Source: Mycolicibacterium duvalii (GTDB lineage: Bacteria; Actinomycetota; Actinomycetes; Mycobacteriales; Mycobacteriaceae). From it: 64,000 nucleotides of DNA. The stretch spans positions 1,736,001 through 1,800,000 of the forward strand of contig NZ_AP022563.1 of NCBI RefSeq assembly GCF_010726645.1. Direction: 5' to 3'. Position 1 is the first letter of the stretch. Every line of letters begins with the position of its first letter. Shown piece by piece: positions 33,297-41,010 of this stretch. Below the pieces are notes generated by a model. That model had not been told where the DNA came from. It worked only from the letters and a program-made list of their open reading frames with translations, and searched no databases. The position numbers and the translations under genes were made by a program.

Positions 33297-34072
33297 CAGC
33301 CGGAAACCGGTTCGCCGCAGGCACCTTCACGCCCGATCCCCGGCCCGCCGCGGTGCCGCAGATGCTCGGCGCGCAGTTCGGCCTGGAGCTGCGCCTGCTG
33401 TTGCGCAACGGCGAACAGTTGCTGCTGACGATGTTCATCCCGATCACCCTGCTGGTCGGCCTGACGCTGCTGCCGCTGGGCTCCTTCGGAACCGACCGGG
33501 CGGCCACCTTCGTCCCGGCCATCATGGCGCTGGCCGTCATCTCCACAGCGTTCACCGGCCAGGCCATCGCGGTGGCCTTCGATCGCCGTTATGGCGCGCT
33601 GAAGCGCCTCGGTGCGACCGCGCTGCCGGTGTGGGGCATCATCGCCGGCAAGTCACTGGCGGTGATCGCGGTCGTGACGCTGCAGTCGGTGTTGTTCGGC
33701 GCCATCGGATTCGCGCTGGGCTGGCGGCCGTCGGTGGCCGGGCTGGCGCTGGGCGGCCTGGTGATCGCGCTGGGCACCGCGGTGTTCGCGGCGATGGGCC
33801 TGCTCCTCGGCGGCACTCTGCGCGCCGAGATCGTCCTGGCGCTGGCCAACCTCGCGTGGTTCGTGTTCGCCGGGTTGGGCGCGCTGGTTCTCGACGGAGC
33901 CGAGGTGCCCACCGGAGCGCAGTGGGTCGCCCGGCTGACGCCGTCGGGCGCGTTGACCGAGGCGCTGTCGGCGGCGATGGCGCTCTCGGTGGACTGGTTC
34001 GCCATCGCGGTGCTCGCGGTGTGGGGTGCGGTGGCCGCCGCCTGCGCACTGCGGTGGTTTCGCTTCACCTGA
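33293..34072 (+). CDS. ABC-2 type permease (Rv1457c-like)
   Basis: A 259-residue membrane protein from ATG 33293, overlapping the ATPase stop as ATGA, with GGAGCTAAGGAA ahead. Six hydrophobic helices are visible, starting at about residue 45 (LLTMFIPITLLVGLTLL). It is an ABC-2 permease and forms an export complex with the ATPase encoded just before. The long frame upstream of 33293 is a shadow of the ATPase gene. The substrate is unknown. Confidence 0.9.
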   Translation: MTAGNRFAAGTFTPDPRPAAVPQMLGAQFGLELRLLLRNGEQLLLTMFIPITLLVGLTLLPLGSFGTDRAATFVPAIMALAVISTAFTGQAIAVAFDRRYGALKRLGATALPVWGIIAGKSLAVIAVVTLQSVLFGAIGFALGWRPSVAGLALGGLVIALGTAVFAAMGLLLGGTLRAEIVLALANLAWFVFAGLGALVLDGAEVPTGAQWVARLTPSGALTEALSAAMALSVDWFAIAVLAVWGAVAAACALRWFRFT

Positions 34073-34135
34073 GCGGACAGCCCGCCACCAGCCCCTACTA
34101 CGGCACGTAGTTAAGCGACCTCTACGATCGACAGC

Positions 34136-35092
34136 GTGTCCGTCGGACGAATCTTTCTGCGGCTCGTCGACGTGCTGCCCGAGCCAAGTCTGCGGGTACA
34201 GCGCATCATCGCCGCCGCGGTGATCCTCACCCAGGGCGGGATCTCCGTCACCGGGGCGATCGTGCGCGTCACCGCCTCCGGTCTGGGCTGCCCGACCTGG
34301 CCGCAGTGCTTCCCCGGCAGCTTCACCCCGGTTCCCCACCCCGAGGTCGCCGGCATCCACCAGGCCGTCGAGTTCGGCAACCGGCTGCTGACGTTCCTGG
34401 TGGTCCTCACGGCCGCGGCCGCCGTCATCGCCGTCACCCGCGCCCGGCGCCGTCGCGAGGTACTGATCTACGCCTGGCTGATGCCCGCCTCGACGGTGGT
34501 GCAGGCGGTGATCGGCGGGATCACCGTGCTGACGGGGCTGCTGTGGTGGACGGTCGCGATCCATCTCCTGGCGTCGATGGCCATGGTGTGGGTCGCGGTG
34601 CTGCTGTTCGTCAAGATCGGCCAGCCCGACACCGGCGTGGTCACCAAGCAGGTGCCGAAGCCGTTGCGCCAGTTGACCGTTCTGACCGCAATGACGCTGT
34701 CCGCGGTCCTGGTCACCGGCACCATGGTCACGGGGGCGGGTCCGCACGCGGGCGACAAGAGCATCGAACGGCCGGTCCCCCGGCTGCAGGTCGAGATCAC
34801 CACGCTGGTGCACATGCACTCGTCGTTGCTGGTGGCCTACCTGGCGCTGCTGGTGGGTCTGGGCTTCGCGCTGGTGGCGGTCCGCGCGCCCGCAGCGGTA
34901 CACACCCGGCTGCGCGTGCTGGTGGTGCTCGTCGCGGCCCAGGGCACGTTGGGTGCGGTGCAGTTCTTCGCGGGGGTGCCCGCGGCACTGGTCGCCATCC
35001 ATGTCGCCGGGGCCGCGGCCTGCACCGCCGCGACCGCGGCGCTATGGGCGTCGATGCGAGAGCGGGCCGAGCCCGAACCTCTCCAGCGCTGA
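34136..35092 (+). CDS. ctaA: Heme A synthase CtaA (COX15 type)
   Basis: A 318-residue protein from GTG 34136, with eight hydrophobic helices in two four-helix halves. The N-terminal half has GAIVRVTASGLGCPTWPQC with two Cys, the extracellular Cys pair of Gram-positive CtaA. Conserved His residues are in GIHQAVEFGNR and HMHSSLLVAY, and they bind heme. It oxidises heme O to heme A for cytochrome aa3 oxidase; ctaB at 41011-41952 makes heme O. Its last 51 bases overlap the convergent ATP-grasp-like gene. Confidence 0.93.
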   Translation: MSVGRIFLRLVDVLPEPSLRVQRIIAAAVILTQGGISVTGAIVRVTASGLGCPTWPQCFPGSFTPVPHPEVAGIHQAVEFGNRLLTFLVVLTAAAAVIAVTRARRRREVLIYAWLMPASTVVQAVIGGITVLTGLLWWTVAIHLLASMAMVWVAVLLFVKIGQPDTGVVTKQVPKPLRQLTVLTAMTLSAVLVTGTMVTGAGPHAGDKSIERPVPRLQVEITTLVHMHSSLLVAYLALLVGLGFALVAVRAPAAVHTRLRVLVVLVAAQGTLGAVQFFAGVPAALVAIHVAGAAACTAATAALWASMRERAEPEPLQR

Positions 35093-35980
35093 CTCGACCG
35101 CGAGCGCGAACAGGCGCTGCTGGGCTGTCCGGGTGGTGTCGTCGAGCAGCCGCCAGCCCAGCGACGGCTCGACCAGTTCCAGCTCGAGGAGCACCGGCGC
35201 GTTCTGCGAACCCAGCACATCGACGCGCGCGTACAGCAGGTCGCTGACGTCGAGCTGCAGGTGGGTGGCCGCGGCCGCGAGCGCGGCATGTCCGAGGTCC
35301 CACAGCCCGAGGTCAGGATCGGCCACCGTCAGCGACTCCGTGGCGAACGTCCCCGACTCGTCGAGTGCCGGGGCCTCCCCCGGCGCCGGCAGCATCGGCG
35401 CCTTGGTGAAGGCGTGCGACTGCTCGCCGCGCAGGAAGACCAACGCCGTCTCGCCGTCGGCGACCCGCGAGTCGTAGGGCTGGACCAGCGCAGTGTGCCC
35501 GGCGGACTGCAGCGCCTCGGCGTGGGCCCGCGCCGCGGCCGCGTCGTCGAAACGCAGCGTTCCCCGCGAGCCCGCCCCTACGGCGGGCTTGACCACGACC
35601 TCACCGTCGGGGATCCGCACACTGCGGCCCGGTGGATAGAACGCGCTGGGCACCGTCGGTATCCCGGCCGCGGCGAGGTCGGCCAGATAACGCTTGTCGG
35701 TGTTCCACGCGACCACCGCTGCTGGGTTGAGCAACCGCTTCACCCGGGTGCTCCAGCGCAGGAATTCGTCGAGCCTGTCGGCGTAATCCCAGGTGGCGCG
35801 CAAGATGACCAGGTCGGCGTCCAGCGTGGCCGGGTCGTCCCACGACAGCCAGCGGGCGTGCAGTCCCCGCCCGCGTAAGGCGCGGACCAGGCCGTCGTCG
35901 TCGCCGTCGCCGTCGGGCAGCGCGGGACATCCGGCCAGCACGATGCGAGGGTGGTACAGGTCGGGGCGGGCCAGGCGCAC
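35042..35980 (-). CDS. ATP-grasp-like protein (Rv1455-like)
   Basis: A 312-residue soluble protein from GTG 35980. The pattern is that of ATP-grasp enzymes: an N-terminal alpha/beta domain with DLVILRATWDYADRLDEFL, a central ATP-binding stretch EVVVKPAVGAGSRGT, and a C-terminal YARVDVLGSQNAPVLLELEL, which resembles the metal-binding Asp/Glu region. Such enzymes join a carboxylate to an amine or thiol; the substrate here is unknown. It is transcribed toward ctaA and overlaps its 3' end by 51 bases. Confidence 0.82.
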   Translation of the reverse strand: MRLARPDLYHPRIVLAGCPALPDGDGDDDGLVRALRGRGLHARWLSWDDPATLDADLVILRATWDYADRLDEFLRWSTRVKRLLNPAAVVAWNTDKRYLADLAAAGIPTVPSAFYPPGRSVRIPDGEVVVKPAVGAGSRGTLRFDDAAAARAHAEALQSAGHTALVQPYDSRVADGETALVFLRGEQSHAFTKAPMLPAPGEAPALDESGTFATESLTVADPDLGLWDLGHAALAAAATHLQLDVSDLLYARVDVLGSQNAPVLLELELVEPSLGWRLLDDTTRTAQQRLFALAVESALERFGLGPLSHRRP

Positions 35981-36035
35981 GGCCGAATGCTAGCCGCCGC
36001 AGCGGCCAGGGAACGACCGGAGAAGGATGGTGTCC

Positions 36036-37010
36036 ATGTACGCGATCGAAGTCGCCCAGACCGGCGGACCCGAAGTGCTGACCTACGTCGAGAAACCGCA
36101 GCCGGAGCCGGGCCCGGGCCAGGTGCTGATCAAGGCCGAGGCCATCGGCGTCAACTTCATCGACACGTACTTCCGGTCGGGGCTCTATCCCCGCGAGGTG
36201 CCCTTCGTCGTCGGCACCGAGATGTGCGGCACCATCGAAGCCGTCGGCCCGGACGTGGCGGCACTGACCGTCGGTGACCGGGTGGTCACCGACAAGGCCT
36301 TCGGTGCCTACGCCGAGTATTGCCTGGCGCCGGCCGACTTCGTGGCCTACGTGCCCGACGGGGTGGCGCCGGAGGTGGTGGCCTCAGCGCTGCTCAAAGG
36401 CATGACCGCGCATTACCTGATCAAGTCGACCTATCCGGTGCAGCAGGGCGACTCGGTGCTCGTGCACGCCGGTGCCGGTGGCGTCGGCCTGCTGCTGACG
36501 CAGTGGGCGACCAGCCTGGCCGCGAAGGTGATCACCACCGTGTCCACTCCGGACAAGGCCGAGATGTCCCGGCAGGCCGGTGCCGTCGAGGTGCTCGACT
36601 ACCCGAAGGACCCGGAGGAGTTCGGGTCCCGGATCCGCGAGCTGACCGGGGGCAAGGGGGTGGCCGCGGTCTACGACGGGGTTGGGGCGTCGACATTCGA
36701 GGCGAGCCTGGCCAGCCTGGCCGTCCGTGGCACGCTGGCCCTGTTCGGCGCCGCCAGCGGACCGGTTCCACCGGTGGATCCCCAGCGGCTCAACGCCGCC
36801 GGTTCGGTGTATCTGACTCGGCCCAACCTGGCGCACTACACGCGTACGCCCGACGAATTCTCCTGGCGGGCGGAGGAATTTCTCAGCGCCGTGGCCGACG
36901 GCACGTTGAACGTGACCGTCAGCCACCGCTACCCGTTGGCCGAGGCGGAACAGGCGCACCGCGACCTGCAGGGCCGCAAGACCGTGGGCTCGGTGGTCCT
37001 GGTCCCGTAG
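36036..37010 (+). CDS. qor: Quinone oxidoreductase (zinc-free MDR family)
   Basis: A 324-residue protein. I place the start at the second ATG (36036, MYAIEVAQTGGP), which matches the family N-terminus; ATG 36027 would add three residues and is closer to the GGAG. It is an MDR-fold NADPH:quinone reductase, with GVNFIDTYFRSGLYP, and the nucleotide-binding HAGAGGVGLLLTQWA near 150. No catalytic zinc Cys set is seen. The last 21 bases of the gene (36990-37010, encoding the C-terminal SVVLVP) recur exactly at 40041-40061, so qor is the integration target of the insert that follows. Confidence 0.93.
   Translation: MYAIEVAQTGGPEVLTYVEKPQPEPGPGQVLIKAEAIGVNFIDTYFRSGLYPREVPFVVGTEMCGTIEAVGPDVAALTVGDRVVTDKAFGAYAEYCLAPADFVAYVPDGVAPEVVASALLKGMTAHYLIKSTYPVQQGDSVLVHAGAGGVGLLLTQWATSLAAKVITTVSTPDKAEMSRQAGAVEVLDYPKDPEEFGSRIRELTGGKGVAAVYDGVGASTFEASLASLAVRGTLALFGAASGPVPPVDPQRLNAAGSVYLTRPNLAHYTRTPDEFSWRAEEFLSAVADGTLNVTVSHRYPLAEAEQAHRDLQGRKTVGSVVLVP
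36990..37010. repeat. Left 21-bp direct repeat bounding the insert
   Basis: These last 21 bases of qor, including its TAG stop, are identical to 40041-40061. The repeat begins TCGGTGG and ends GTCCCGTAG. Flanking bases do not match. This is the expected result of site-specific integration or a target duplication. Confidence 0.9.
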
Positions 37011-37025
37011 ACGGACCTCGAGCAT

Positions 37026-37157
37026 GTGAAGGAGCCTTCCGTCGAACAAGTGTCCAATTCGATGTCTGCCAGCAATGCGATACTGAAGTTCGTAGCGGAA
37101 GAAGGGGATGCCTTTGACTTCGAGTCTTGGAACGACACCGACCGCGAAGGTCTATGA
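37026..37157 (+). CDS. Possible small upstream ORF in the island
   Basis: A 43-codon frame from GTG 37026 to TGA 37155-37157 overlaps the first 50 bases of the DUF262 gene in another frame. An internal ATG (MSASNAILKF) is also available. The product would be acidic with no recognisable domain. GAAGG-AG-CCTTC at 37028-37039 forms a small inverted repeat at its start. It may be a leader peptide, an antitoxin-like small protein, a remnant, or chance. Evidence is weak. Confidence 0.25.
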   Translation: MKEPSVEQVSNSMSASNAILKFVAEEGDAFDFESWNDTDREGL

Positions 37158-38811
37158 GGTTGAGGAGATCGTCAACCTGGTACGAGCGGGGGAAATCCGC
37201 ATTCCCGAATTTCAACGCCCGTTCCGCTGGGGAATCGAAGACGCACGGCGACTGTTCGACAGTATCCTCAGAGGCTACCCACTCGGAAGTTTACTTCTTT
37301 GGGAACGCCCAGCTGAGGAGGCGCGTATCCGCTTAGGAGCGCTTCAAATCGAAGCGCCAAAACTAGACCGGGCACTCTGGGTCGTAGACGGGCAGCAACG
37401 TGTCACAACTCTTGCTAACGCCCTGTCTCCCGACGCCTCCCACGACGACCGATTCGCCCTAAGCTTGAACCTTGCGACCCAGCAATTTGTCTCCACGACC
37501 GCTGACCATCGCGCTACCGTTGTGCCCCTCCCGGTCTTATTCGACCTACAAAGTTTGATGCAGTGGTTCCGCGATAAGCCGGAAGCGATGGACTTCTTCG
37601 ACGCCGCCACTAGTGCAGCAAAAAAGATCCGCCAGTTCAAGATTCCAGCGTCGGTGGTTGAAACTCAAGACGAGTCAGTGTTACGGGACATCTTCGACCG
37701 ACTGAACAGTTACGGGAAGCGGCTCACGCGCGCAGAAGTATTCTCCGCGTTGCACCCTGTGAACGACGGCAACTCGCGGTCATCTACTAGTGTGATCGAG
37801 GAGATTGCAAGCTATCTCGCCGGCGACCTGGCTTTTGGCGACGTCGACGGTGACACGATCTTAAGAGCAGTTCTCGCTCGCCGCGGCCCAGATATCAGTC
37901 GTGACATTCGTGGCGAATTTGATGATCGCCGCGAAAGCGGCGAATTTCCCGGAGAAGATGCTGACACGGCATACCACGAGGCTCAGAATTCTCTCGAACT
38001 CGCCGTTAACTTTCTGCAAAGACATGCGGATGTGCCCCACTTCGCGTTTTTGCCGTACCGCCATCTGCTGATAGTCCTCGCGCGATTCTTTGCGCACTAC
38101 CGAGAACCTACGGAGCGAGAAGTACAATTGCTGCGCCGCTGGTTCTGGCGGGCGGCTGCAGCAGGACCTGAGCTCTTCCCGGGGTCGACTACCGGGACCG
38201 CTAGGGCCCTATGCGCCAGAGTCGTCCCAGGCAACCGAAACGAAACCTTCGCGGGGCTGTTGGCCGCAGTCCCCAGGGAAAAAGTCGGCTACCCCGATGT
38301 CGCAAACTTCAGATCAAATCACGCTACCGGCAAGATGATCGCCTGTTCCATGTGGGCTCTACATCCACGTTCGCTCAGGGACACTCTTATTATCGAGCGC
38401 AGTTCGTTGATCGAGGCAGTCGGAAATGCCCAGACACCACGCCCTGCTATGACCGCGATAATTTCGCGCGGGTTGCCGCAAGAGCTCACCGGCGCCGCTG
38501 CCCGTTGGCTGTTAGTTCCAGGACTCGAGTACGCGCCATCAGAAGTTCCCGGTGTGCTTGCCACACTGCCACAAGGCATTTCGGACTCCGCCTGGCGATC
38601 AGTGCGGGAATCTCACGCAATCAGTGAAGAGTCTGTGTCAGCGCTGGCCAGGGGCGACTCCGAAAAATTTGTTCGCTCTCGGACTGAATCTCTTCGAGAA
38701 GCGACGATCCATTTCATGGATAGCCGTTGGGAGTACGGATTTGAGGAAACGCTATCGTTAGACGCGTTCATCGTCGACGACCTAGAATCTGAGAATTCAC
38801 TCAGTGACTGA
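37108..38811 (+). CDS. DUF262 (DGQQR) domain protein
   Basis: A 567-residue protein from ATG 37108, with GAAGGGG just upstream. DUF262 features are clear: RIPEFQRPFRW (31-41), WVVDGQQRVTT with the DGQQR motif at 94-98, and FDRLNSYGKRLTRAEVF near 190-206. DUF262 occurs in GmrSD, SspE and other restriction-like defence proteins, where DGQQR supports NTP hydrolysis or nicking in a ParB-like fold. The C-terminal half (about 300-567) is alpha-helical. I see no HNH motif of the DUF1524 type that usually accompanies GmrSD. Its stop overlaps the HipA-like start by 8 bases, so both proteins are made together. Composition is foreign to the genome. The function is unknown; defence or toxin-partner roles are the best guesses. 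Confidence 0.88.
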   Translation: MPLTSSLGTTPTAKVYEVEEIVNLVRAGEIRIPEFQRPFRWGIEDARRLFDSILRGYPLGSLLLWERPAEEARIRLGALQIEAPKLDRALWVVDGQQRVTTLANALSPDASHDDRFALSLNLATQQFVSTTADHRATVVPLPVLFDLQSLMQWFRDKPEAMDFFDAATSAAKKIRQFKIPASVVETQDESVLRDIFDRLNSYGKRLTRAEVFSALHPVNDGNSRSSTSVIEEIASYLAGDLAFGDVDGDTILRAVLARRGPDISRDIRGEFDDRRESGEFPGEDADTAYHEAQNSLELAVNFLQRHADVPHFAFLPYRHLLIVLARFFAHYREPTEREVQLLRRWFWRAAAAGPELFPGSTTGTARALCARVVPGNRNETFAGLLAAVPREKVGYPDVANFRSNHATGKMIACSMWALHPRSLRDTLIIERSSLIEAVGNAQTPRPAMTAIISRGLPQELTGAAARWLLVPGLEYAPSEVPGVLATLPQGISDSAWRSVRESHAISEESVSALARGDSEKFVRSRTESLREATIHFMDSRWEYGFEETLSLDAFIVDDLESENSLSD

Positions 38812-40039
38812 AGTCGCCCGCCACGATGTCTGGTTATATGACCGCCCCGTCGGTCACCTGCTTTCCCACGATAATTACACGTGGTTCGAATTCACTGAAG
38901 AGTACCTCAGCGATCCCGCGAGGCCTGTATTGGGACTCCGATTTGAGGAGAATCTTCGCGGGCGAGTAGCAGCGAACCTACGCCTGCCGCGGTGGTTTTC
39001 TAACCTCCTGCCGGAAGGAGTCCTGCGCGACTGGATAGCAGCAGAACGAGGGGTTGCCCGAGAGCGAGAACTCGAACTGCTCGAACAGGTCGGACATGAT
39101 CTGCCGGGTGCAGTGCGAGTGTTCGCCGGAGGCACGCGCGACGACCTTCGCGATCTGGCGGAGGCGCCGATAACCGGCGAGCCCTTCACCAAAACGGGTC
39201 ATCCGGACCACCGCTGGCGATTTTCTCTCGCTGGCGTAGGACTGAAGTTTTCGATGATCAAAAGCGGCGATCGATTTACCTGTACCGCAACGGGAGAAGG
39301 GGGCGATTGGATTCTAAAGCTGCCCGACTCGCATTACCGCGGTGTCCCGTTGAACGAGTACACGATGATGAGGTTCGCGTCTTCGGTTGGGATCGAAGTG
39401 CCAGAAGTTGCGCTGGTTCATCGCGAGCAGGTGGAGAGTCTGCCGGCTACCGTATGGCCCCACAGCGAAGACTATGCGTTCGCCGTCCGTCGGTTCGACC
39501 GGCCAGTCGGTGTTGACGCAGTACACATCGAAGACTTTGCGCAAGTGAAAAGCATTTACGCTACCCAAAAGTATGAGGGAAACTTCGAATCTATTGCCGG
39601 ACTTGCATATCGCAGACACGACCGTCGAGCACTTGAAGAATTCGTGCGACGCCTCACCTTCTTTGTCCTAATCGGTAATGGCGATGCGCATTTCAAGAAT
39701 TGGTCCCTGATTTACTACGACCGCCGTATCCCGACGCTCTCACCCGCTTACGATATCGTCGCCACAGAGCCTTATCGACCTGCGAGTGATCCCGAAGACC
39801 TGGGATTAAAATTCGCCGGGTCGAGAAATTTTTCAACAGTTCGCGTGCGCCAATTCGACCGCCTTGGACGCAAGCTTGGCGCTTCAGCGGGGTTATCTGA
39901 TGTTGCGGTGGAAACCATCGACAGAGTGACGGAACTTTGGCCGCAATTCGAAGATGAACTCGTAGCTCTCCCCCAAGTTCTTTCGAGCGTTCGCGCAGCC
40001 ATTAGAGCCCGCTCTGCAAGCCTCCTCAGGGCAGAATAG
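38804..40039 (+). CDS. HipA-like serine/threonine kinase without HipB
   Basis: A 411-residue protein from GTG 38804, with the full HipA plan: an N-terminal HipA domain (VWLYDRPVGHL, FSNLLPEGVLRDWIA, GHDLPGAVRVF), the P-loop segment SLAGVGLKFSM at 141-151 (usual Gln replaced by Gly), LKLP with the ATP-binding Lys near 172, YAFAVRRFDRP at 225-234, the catalytic GNGDAHFKN at 291-299, and SPAYDI with the metal-binding Asp at 317. HipA kinases phosphorylate targets such as aminoacyl-tRNA synthetases and stop growth. The usual DNA-binding antitoxin HipB is absent; a DUF262 gene occupies its place. The stop lies one base before the right direct repeat. Confidence 0.9.
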   Translation: MTEVARHDVWLYDRPVGHLLSHDNYTWFEFTEEYLSDPARPVLGLRFEENLRGRVAANLRLPRWFSNLLPEGVLRDWIAAERGVARERELELLEQVGHDLPGAVRVFAGGTRDDLRDLAEAPITGEPFTKTGHPDHRWRFSLAGVGLKFSMIKSGDRFTCTATGEGGDWILKLPDSHYRGVPLNEYTMMRFASSVGIEVPEVALVHREQVESLPATVWPHSEDYAFAVRRFDRPVGVDAVHIEDFAQVKSIYATQKYEGNFESIAGLAYRRHDRRALEEFVRRLTFFVLIGNGDAHFKNWSLIYYDRRIPTLSPAYDIVATEPYRPASDPEDLGLKFAGSRNFSTVRVRQFDRLGRKLGASAGLSDVAVETIDRVTELWPQFEDELVALPQVLSSVRAAIRARSASLLRAE

Positions 40040-40040
40040 A

Positions 40041-40061
40041 TCGGTGGTCCTGGTCCCGTAG
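40041..40061. repeat. Right 21-bp direct repeat bounding the insert
   Basis: An exact copy of 36990-37010, directly followed at 40062 by the stop codon of the DUF1254-like gene on the other strand. It begins one base after the stop codon of the HipA-like gene. Confidence 0.9.
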
Positions 40062-41009
40062 CTAGACCGGTTCGGCGACCGGGAACTTCCACGACCCGTC
40101 GAGCAGTTCGGGCCGCGGACGGTACAGCCGCACCAGGTAATTCCAGCCGGGTACCACCGGAAGGCAGTTGGCCGCCTCGCCGTCGCAACCGCCGAATTGG
40201 ATGCTCACCGCGCCGTCGGCGTCCCGTACGCCGGTGACACTGTTGACCGAATACGCGTCGGCGCGGTTGGGCGTGAAGTATCCGTCGGCGTTGTAGACCG
40301 TGACCGACCAGAACGCGTCGACTGGGACGTCGCGGACGGTCAGCCGGTGCACGGTGCCACCGTCGTTGGCAGCCGGGTCGGCGGTGAGGTAGAGCGCGTC
40401 CCGCTCGGGGTTGCCTCCCCAGGCGGCGGCGGCGCCGATCAACCGGCGCACCGGGTCGACCTCGCCCTCGGCGCCGAACATACCGCGGCTGTCGGGCAGG
40501 GTGGCGAACAACGCGATCAAGGCGTCGCGGACGGCCTTCTGGCTCACCGGATCCCAGTCGGGGACCTCGAAGTGTCCGGGTCCGGCCTGCTCGACGGTGA
40601 TGTCGTCCTGCAACGCGTGCACCGCGGCCAGGTCGGCCGGGTCATTCGGGTCCACGAGGGTGCGCAGCACGAGCATCACGTACCGCGTCCCGACACCACC
40701 CCGATCGAAGGTGTGGCGGCCCGCGGAGTAGATCACGACCGGGACGAAGTGGTCCTGGGTGATCACCTGCATCGCCATGAACCGGCCGGCCGTGTCGGGC
40801 AGCGTGACCGTTACCGGCCCGGCGTCGAGGTCGAAAACAGCCACCGAGTAGAGCGTGTCACGGTTCTGCCGGACCACGAGCTGATTGTCGAGTGGCCCGA
40901 AGTCGCGGTGGTGGGTGAAGCTGCCGAGTGCGCCGTCACCGACGACGTTGCCGAAGTACAGGTCGGTCTCGGCCCGGATGAAGTTGTCCGGCGAGACGTG
41001 CTCGGCCAC
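40062..41009 (-). CDS. DUF1254/DUF1214-like protein
   Basis: A 315-residue protein from GTG 41009, one base after the ctaB stop. The N-terminal region has the DUF1254 look (FGPLDNQLVVRQNRDTLYSV), and the C-terminal part DUF1214 (DAFWSVTVYNADGYFTPN). No signal peptide is seen. The family occurs widely in bacteria without a firm biochemical role. The gene follows ctaB tightly, so it is co-transcribed. Its stop lies immediately beside the right repeat of the island, so the ancestral locus had qor and this gene ending next to each other. Confidence 0.85.
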   Translation of the reverse strand: MAEHVSPDNFIRAETDLYFGNVVGDGALGSFTHHRDFGPLDNQLVVRQNRDTLYSVAVFDLDAGPVTVTLPDTAGRFMAMQVITQDHFVPVVIYSAGRHTFDRGGVGTRYVMLVLRTLVDPNDPADLAAVHALQDDITVEQAGPGHFEVPDWDPVSQKAVRDALIALFATLPDSRGMFGAEGEVDPVRRLIGAAAAWGGNPERDALYLTADPAANDGGTVHRLTVRDVPVDAFWSVTVYNADGYFTPNRADAYSVNSVTGVRDADGAVSIQFGGCDGEAANCLPVVPGWNYLVRLYRPRPELLDGSWKFPVAEPV

Positions 41010-41010
41010 G

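Larger units (their letters stand above)
37011..40040. mobile_element. Integrated two-gene island (DUF262 + HipA-like) in the qor 3' end
   Basis: A 3.0-kb segment lies between perfect 21-bp direct repeats at 36990-37010 and 40041-40061. Base composition and codon use drop visibly from the surrounding high-G+C genes: TTA, AAA, ATT and TCT codons are frequent, and G+C is near half in many lines. It holds only a DUF262 gene and a HipA-like gene, overlapping by 8 bases and filling the element to within one base of the right repeat. No integrase, transposase or inverted terminal repeat is visible. Removing one repeat plus the insert would restore qor directly abutting the convergent DUF1254-like gene. 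Confidence 0.85.

Noticed and set aside
36990..37010. tRNA 3' end as integration site
   Set aside because: The repeat is the coding end of qor. No tRNA-like cloverleaf or CCA end can be folded around either copy.
37011..40040. Insertion sequence or composite transposon
   Set aside because: No transposase and no terminal inverted repeats were found; the 21-bp duplication is longer than typical IS target duplications.
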